DNA from: Myrica gale
Taxonomy: Eukaryota; Streptophyta; Magnoliopsida; Fagales; Myricaceae
Length of the DNA: 64,000 bases
Direction of reading: 5' to 3'
Assembly: GCA_963930655.1 (NCBI GenBank)
Contig: OZ005618.1
Coordinates: 3,432,001-3,496,000 of the forward strand
This document shows, piece by piece, positions 58,701 through 64,000 of the stretch (position 1 is the first letter of the stretch; each line of letters begins with the position of its first letter). The position numbers were made by a program, and so were the translations under genes. The notes under the pieces were generated by a model. It ran no database searches, was not told where the DNA came from, and was given only the letters and a program-made list of their open reading frames with translations.

Positions 58701-59665
58701 GAGACATTGACATGTCTGTAATGTGTGCAGAAACTAGCTAAGGATTCAAAGCACATCCAAACGCGGGAGACTTAAAGCGGGTTTTGAGTCTTAAAACCTG
58801 AGTTCAATCCTAATCCCAAAAAAAACCTCGAAAAATTTGATAGACGGCCGTTGATGAACAGGCAATTGGGGGGCAATTTTTTTTTTTGGATTTTAAAGGT
58901 GTTATATCTGTAATTTGAATATAAACCGGAATTCTGTCTGGGCGGCTGGGCCAAAATTGTTTTTCCATGTTGCTGGGTCCGTTATGGTGAGGGACAGCAG
59001 CCTGTCATAATGCTAAATCCCATGGATTTTTCTTACTCCTTTCGTGCGTTGAATTTTTGTTGTCTTGTTGTTTTTCTGTTCTAGCAATGTCTTGTTTTGC
59101 TGTACGTTGGTGTGTATGTACTGTAAAGTTAGTCAATTTGGACGACGTTGGTGATTGTATAGATTATTTTCCCCTAATCGCACTTACCTTCCCAAAAATT
59201 GAAAAATAAGGACTTGCAAGGATTGAAACCCATCAGCTGTCCTCCAAGAAACGCAGCATACATATTGAAAAGGGGTTTGGGGGTGTCTTCAGCAGGAAAC
59301 TCTGTACGCTCTTTGAACAGTCCAAATTCAGAGGGTGGACATATGCTTCCTTTTGCCCCCACTCGATGCCACTATTGGACGCATAATGCCCAGAGATCGA
59401 GCTTGTCCACAAAATATTGCCAGATTACTCAGAAACGTATAGCTTTGATGCAGAAAAAAAACTGAAAGATAATATTAGTTTAGACTTCATGTTCAGAAAG
59501 CCAAACTGGTTTACCGAAAGACTACACAGAACAAAATAATCCCCTCAACCCGTATATGTAAACACTATAACGCAAACAATACATGTACAATCGATCGTAA
59601 ACTAGAAGCCAACAGAAATGTTGTGGCATATCAATATATGAAAGCCAAAACCCACAACCAACAAA
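55746..59665. other. Intergenic, no gene recognised
   Basis: About 3.9 kb with only short ORFs. A minus-strand frame at 59362-59174 contains KERTEFPAEDTPKPLFNMYA, which looks protein-like but is isolated. 58260-58330 is a CT-rich tract. No domain was recognised. Confidence 0.55.
56536..56551 (+). repeat. Poly-G run of 16
   Basis: Sixteen consecutive G, preceded by GGGGGCCTT. Rare in AT-rich plant DNA and able to form a G-quadruplex; also prone to length errors. Confidence 0.9.
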
Positions 59666-59947
59666 TTAAAAAGCCGAAGAAGTGAGATCATTCCCGTCTT
59701 CAAATTTCTTCGATGGAGAGTACTGCAGGCTCCTTGAATAAGCTGGAGATGACTCTCCACCCGCAGGCATGTCTCCAAGAGCAGAGAGTATCCGGTTGAC
59801 AGCTAGGGAGCGAGGTGTTCTAAAACTAAGTGATCTCTTGGTTTTGGAGAAGACGCTCGATGATTTTGAAAGGTTGATAAACACCAAAGCCTGGACGAGG
59901 ACAAACATGGCAACCTTCATGAGAGTGTGTTCTAAGCTGCTTTCCAT
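59666..59947 (-). CDS. Small plant protein with N-terminal hydrophobic segment, 93 residues
   Basis: Single exon. The start at 59947 was chosen because a TATA box (60062-60055) lies about 110 bp upstream; the earlier in-frame ATG at 60052 sits right beside the TATA box and would precede transcription start. Residues 9-25 (LMKVAMFVLVQALVFIN) are hydrophobic and could be a membrane anchor or signal. The rest is basic and Ser-rich (SKTKRSLSFRTPRSLAVNRI, DMPAGGESSPAYSRS). It resembles small uncharacterised plant proteins of about 90-100 residues, but I do not recognise a named family or function. No disruptions. Confidence 0.7.
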   Translation of the reverse strand: MESSLEHTLMKVAMFVLVQALVFINLSKSSSVFSKTKRSLSFRTPRSLAVNRILSALGDMPAGGESSPAYSRSLQYSPSKKFEDGNDLTSSAF

Positions 59948-60054
59948 CTTGGTTCTCTTAAACTGACTTCGAAGCTGATTGTACGTACGCGATCGAAATT
60001 TGGATTGATAAGTGCAATGATGAATTTGGTTAGCAAAGATCACAGCAGTCATCC

Positions 60055-60062
60055 TTTATATA
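60055..60062 (-). promoter_or_regulatory. TATA box of the 93-residue gene
   Basis: Minus strand TATATAAA (within GTGTATATAAAGG), which places transcription start near 60025. Confidence 0.6.
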
Positions 60063-60348
60063 CACAGAAGTTAGGATCGCCGGATTACTATGCCTGCCTC
60101 TTTGACTAGCCGCCTCAGAACAAGATACGCGTTTGGTTATTAGAAGGCAAGACAAGGTAATGAAACGAATGAATACAACGTAGAAGTTTCCGAAGAGTTG
60201 AGGGTGGGAACTGGTCAATTTTGACCGAAAACCTAAGGTTGTGACGACCACGATGACCACGGGGTTGGACGGCGTGCAAGATCGGAACCACTAGTCAATA
60301 GCCATCATATGTGGCACGGGTATGGATTCGCTCCACACGAGAGATTTT

Positions 60349-60530
60349 CAAAGGCTACTAAAGGCATGGTCCAAATTAAAAAAGAAACAAATCAACGGTT
60401 AATATATATCCAAATCATTTAATGAAAAAAAGATAAAAAATGGTTTGTTCTATTCATTAAATGAGGTGTACTTATCATAACCGTTGATTTGTTTCTTTTT
60501 TAATCTGGACCATGCCTTTGGTAGCCTTTG
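60349..60530. mobile_element. MITE with about 55-bp inverted ends
   Basis: The ends CAAAGGCTACTAAAGGCATG / CAAAGGCTACCAAAGGCATG continue as GTCCA(A/G)ATTAAAAAAGAAAC and AAATCAACGGTTA, about 55 bp with two or three mismatches. Central 70 bp is AT-rich. It lies about 290 bp upstream of the TATA box of the small gene at 59666-59947. Confidence 0.9.
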
Positions 60531-61325
60531 AGTTTTCGTTGTCCGTTTGCTGAACGTTTTCCATATGCAAAGAGTTTTTATCCGCTAAGATATCACCGCC
60601 CTGCTCATCTACGACGTCTATATAGCTAGCGTACATACTTGGCCAATCCAGATAATTGAAGAACCATAGGAAAAGGTCGACACGACAGCAACTTTACACG
60701 AAACTCGTGACATACTTTGTATGAATGCGAATTTATTGTTTTATATTTACGATTTCCTTAAGTTTTAGAAGAAAATGTACGCCAAGGCAAACTTTGACTC
60801 TCTAACGGTATATATATATATATATAGCAATTTTGATATTCTGAAATAGCCACTGCCCTCTGCCTTCGCATGGTTGCATGCATCGATCAGCCTAGCAGAA
60901 GTACTCTACCTTAAAATTTTCTGACTCCGTATATCAAAAACACTAATTAAAATAGTATTTTACCAAGAGCAGGGAGTACTCGGAAGATAGAGCTTTTATT
61001 TGTCTATTAATTCCTGATTAATTTTGATGTAATAAGTTGCCAATGAATAAAGTTAGACGGGTTAACTAATGTGTTTTGAGATCATGTTAAATTTAAGGGG
61101 TACTTCTGACTACTTTATATTTCGATCTTTCCTTCCAAACATACGTCCAACTTTTTGGACCTTATTTCGTGAAGTTCATGAGGAAAGAGCACTGGAAATC
61201 TGAAACATATACGAGAGATGTGGGTTTCCCCGCATGTGGATGCCATTGTTAGACTAAATATATTAACCTGGTCCTTGTCAAATATGTTAGGCGGACTTGT
61301 TAAAAGAGAGCATGGCAGAAGTACT
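60531..61325. other. Intergenic, nothing recognised
   Basis: AT-rich with a short (TA)n tract at 60811-60824. No gene or clear element. Confidence 0.6.
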
Positions 61326-61519
61326 GGGGATGGATTGCCTCCGAAGGCAAGTCCATCCGTCCATTCGGTTATCCAATGGTTAGAAGTTAGGGAGGAGTGT
61401 AGGTCCCACCCGAGACTCACACCTGCCCGAACAGAACTGTCCGAGCTCCCAACCGTTGAATGACCGAGCCATCCATTCGGTCATCCGGATGGACTTGCCT
61501 TCGGAGGCAATCCATTCTC
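61326..61519. mobile_element. MITE with self-folding ends
   Basis: 194 bp. Both ends carry GATGGATTGCCTCCGAAGGC-like sequence in inverse orientation, about 35 bp long. Flanks GAAGTACT (61318-61325) and GAAATACT (61520-61527) form an 8-bp target duplication with one mismatch, as expected for hAT elements. Each end is itself a hairpin (GGATGGA..TGCCT CCGA AGGCA..TCCATCC). Confidence 0.85.
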
Positions 61520-61527
61520 GAAATACT

Positions 61528-62931
61528 GGTGTTCAGGAAACAAAATCAAAAAGGATTTGCAGAAAGGGCGACGGCGTGAATATATGAATATAGATGTATC
61601 ATGGACAAGATGTGAACCAAGCAGACTGTTAGGTAGAGTACCCTCTCTCTCTCTCTGCCATTTGTGGTTTACACAGCCTAATAGCCTATTAATAAGGCAT
61701 GCATGCGAAAATACGTCACCAGAATAAAACCATGATTCAACTGCTTGAGACGTTTATAAGGTTGGGAAGCAAGAAGTTCCCCTGTGCCCTAAATCTCTTT
61801 AGTCTTAAAACTTCAAGAAGTTTCTTGTACGTTATTTGTTCGCCGCAGTGGATGTTTTGATCACCAGATGCTATTTTTTTTTTCTAGATGATCACAAGGT
61901 GCCCGTTTGCACGTCTTTGTCTGTAACAAAGATCTGGCGGCGGTCTCATATGGTTTCCATGCCTAGACGGTAGATGACAAACTCGTGCAAGTGCGTTTTT
62001 CGCTTTTGCCTTCTTTGTAAGACTTCTCTCGATCTCTTTGTTTATTTTTTTTCTGCGGAGGACAGGTGGAAGTGGATCAGTTCGACAAATAGAGAAAAGG
62101 GAGGAACTTTCGCCTGGAGAGATAAAAGAAGAAAATAGGTAGGCCGTAGGTTCCTTCCGTTTTCCTCATGCTTTAGGACAAATTGAATAAAGTAGTTGTG
62201 GGTCACAACTCACAAGGCATTCCCTCGTGAGTTGGACAAGTCTTGATTATTTTCCATTTTAGGCCTTTCTCTTTACACGGCTAGGTTCGATCCATTTTAG
62301 GCCTTTTCTGGAGTTCTGGCAAGTCCAAAGTCTTTGAGGATCGCCAACAATCGGGACCATGAAGATGTAGCAAGTTACTGTCTGGACGTGTTAAATTTGT
62401 CTCTCAAAATTGCAAATATAAACAAGAAAATCGATATTATTCAGACTGAATTCATAGGAATTTCGTAAACTAAAGATTGGAGTTTTGACTCATACGCAGT
62501 GAACAGTTGGCAGTGCCAGTCTGTAACATAGACGACGACATATTAGAAAACAATAGCAGAAACACAAAAAAATTAATCCTTTGAAAAATTCAAATAGATA
62601 CATGTTGCAAAGTCTTCTTCACGCCGTGCTAGATTATTTTACAAACATCTCAGAACACACCCTTCCACCCCCCACCGCCCAAAGGCCCATCATCAAATTA
62701 CATACTAAAAGACTTCAAATCACTGCCAACATGGGAACATTCCCATGTTGGCTTTCAGATCTTTCCAGCGACTTTTCTTCTAGCAAAGTGCGTCCAAGAT
62801 TTAGTTTTCAACCCCTGCTTTGGGCCGTATATACCTCTTTAGTTCACAGTTCCATGGCACAAAGTACAAAGTACAAACGCTGTCTTCTTCTTCTTCTTTC
62901 CGGTCTTCTGTTGCAGCCATGATCAGTGCAT
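61528..62931. other. Intergenic, 3' side of the 57-residue gene
   Basis: Mostly nothing recognisable; CT microsatellite near 61643-61657. 61819-61871 recurs at 63810-63871 (see findings). The last 200 bp are probably 3' UTR of the small minus-strand gene. Confidence 0.55.
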
Positions 62932-63105
62932 CTACAAGCGGGAGAGGTTCGAATTGACGGGGAAGTAGGACACCACAATCGGAGCTCCGGACGGTTTTGA
63001 TTTGCTTTTGGGTTTTTCTGAAGAGCAATCTTTTGCGCCCACATCATCGGAGACCCGAGGCGAAGAGCACATGAAACAACTGAAAAACGCAGAGAATAGA
63101 GACAT
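62932..63105 (-). CDS. Small conserved-looking plant protein, 57 residues
   Basis: ATG at 63105, stop TAG at 62934-62932. The N-terminus MSLFSAFFSCFMCSS is hydrophobic and Cys-containing; the middle is Lys/Ser-rich (SSEKPKSKSKPSGAP); the end reads IVVSYFPVNSNLSRL. This layout reminds me of small uncharacterised plant proteins ending in a YFPV...LSRL tail, but I cannot name the family. Support for a real gene: a TATA box 150 bp upstream, a leader free of other long frames, and two in-frame ATGs (63105, 63072). N-terminal Cys could be lipid-modified. Below most length cut-offs, so easily missed. Confidence 0.6.
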   Translation of the reverse strand: MSLFSAFFSCFMCSSPRVSDDVGAKDCSSEKPKSKSKPSGAPIVVSYFPVNSNLSRL

Positions 63106-63256
63106 CGTGCTCCCTTCTGTATGTTATCGCGCGGCTTAGAGCTTATGGACCTAGTGAAGAACCTTGTGGTTTCTTTGGCAGAAAAAGTTGAAATGAATAA
63201 GCAAAGAATGAAGTGCTAGTGCCTGGTGAGTAGAACTGCGGTAAGATATATGCCCC

Positions 63257-63264
63257 ATTTATAG
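63257..63264 (-). promoter_or_regulatory. TATA box of the 57-residue gene
   Basis: Minus strand CTATAAAT (within GCACTATAAATGGGGC), about 150 bp before the start codon. Confidence 0.6.
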
Positions 63265-64000
63265 TGCCGGGAGAATGCAATTGTAGCTTGCTGAGCATGG
63301 AATAATGATGATACATGAGAGATTGGGAGTGACTAGAACTGAGTCAAAACGCTTGGAGGTCAAGCAGAGGACCAAGCAAGAGTTGTTCGAGTCCATACCC
63401 CCCGGCATATTCCCAGATGGTTCTCACTAGTTTTCTAACACTCCAACCCAATTAAAGGAGTATTTTGACTGGGCCAGTACCTGTTCCTTCAATCTCGTTT
63501 ATAACGTGAGATCAATTATTTATTTATTTTTTTCTTAGCATGAGATCAACTATTGACTAGCTTATCCTTCTGATCATTTTTATATTTTGTACTGGCTTTA
63601 TCATTCTTGGATATTATTAATATATTATTTCAGTTGCTACCGAAAAAAGAAGAAGAAGCTAGTCTGCCATCTGTGAATTAGAAAAAAATTAAAAGGACTA
63701 GCCAGCTGCCTTCTTTATTCCTGAATCTGCTTAATTTGTAATGTTTAGAGAATCAGAAATTATCCATTGAAGAGAAAAACCTTAATTTCTCGTACGTTTT
63801 TTTTTCTTGGAAGTTTCTCATACGTTATTTGTTCGCCGCAGTGGATGTTTGGTGATCACCAGCCAGGTGCTAGCTAGAGAATGAGCGGATTGGGGCTTAA
63901 TTTTTTTGGGTTTGGATTCAAAATAGACATATCCGGACCTATGTCGGGATTGAATCTCATAAATCCAACGCCTCACAAGTGTCCACCTCATTTAATGAGG
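63265..64000. other. Window end, no gene seen
   Basis: Upstream DNA of the 57-residue gene and intergenic sequence to the window end. Contains the second copy (63810-63871) of a short direct repeat also at 61819-61871. Confidence 0.55.

Noticed and set aside
59174..59362. Minus-strand 62-residue ORF with KERTEFPAEDTPKPLF
   Set aside because: Protein-like but isolated, no neighbouring exons or recognised family; left as intergenic.
59948..60052. Upstream start (ATG 60052) for the 93-residue gene
   Set aside because: It lies 3 bases from the TATA box, so it would be upstream of the transcription start.
1..64000. CRISPR arrays, rRNA, tRNA or bacterial-type operons
   Set aside because: No regularly spaced repeats, rRNA-like blocks or tRNA cloverleafs were seen; the window is eukaryotic nuclear DNA.

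Overview
The window looks like nuclear DNA of a woody dicot. It has AT-rich intergenic sequence, GT-AG introns, many MITEs and Ty1/copia retrotransposons, and plant-specific gene families (GINT1, PDK1, bark-storage-type nucleosidase, VQ protein, eL24). The bark-storage-like gene favours a tree or shrub; I cannot name the species.

Layout. 1-9462: a decayed copy of the sphingolipid glycosyltransferase gene GINT1 (copy A), its exon 1 lying left of the window. One intron carries a complete copia element with identical LTRs (2610-7410). 9463-10400: 3' flank of copy A with a MITE. 10435-14264 (minus): a SEC12-like WD40 pseudogene cut off where it meets the GINT1 duplication. 14.3-25.2 kb: gene-poor DNA with MITEs, a (TA)n tract, a 203-bp tandem duplication and two unidentified ORFs. 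25612-31046: the second GINT1 (copy B), complete in structure but with one missing base. 31.6-34.6 kb: repeats and a GC-rich hairpin island. 35173-42053: an intact 11-exon PDK1 kinase gene with two upstream ORFs. 43621-44529: a Pack-MULE that has captured a piece of an LRR receptor kinase gene. 45629-47965: a bark storage/nucleosidase-like gene with one missing base. 48979-51052: ribosomal protein eL24 with one extra base. 52609-53043 (minus): a VQ-motif protein. 53355-55740: a second, internally deleted copia element with identical LTRs and an in-frame Gag-RNase H fusion ORF. 59666-59947 (minus): a small membrane-type protein. 62932-63105 (minus): a 57-residue secondary find, too short for usual gene callers.

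How the pieces relate. The host genes are unrelated housekeeping or signalling genes and form no operon or pathway. The linking story is genome dynamics: a direct duplication of GINT1 about 26.1 kb apart, decay of one copy, very recent copia insertions, gene capture by a Mutator-like element, and many foldback or MITE insertions. Three otherwise intact genes (GINT1 copy B, the nucleosidase-like gene, eL24) each carry a single-base length change in a short homopolymer. That pattern suggests residual long-read assembly error as much as true gene loss. No rRNA, tRNA or CRISPR was recognised.
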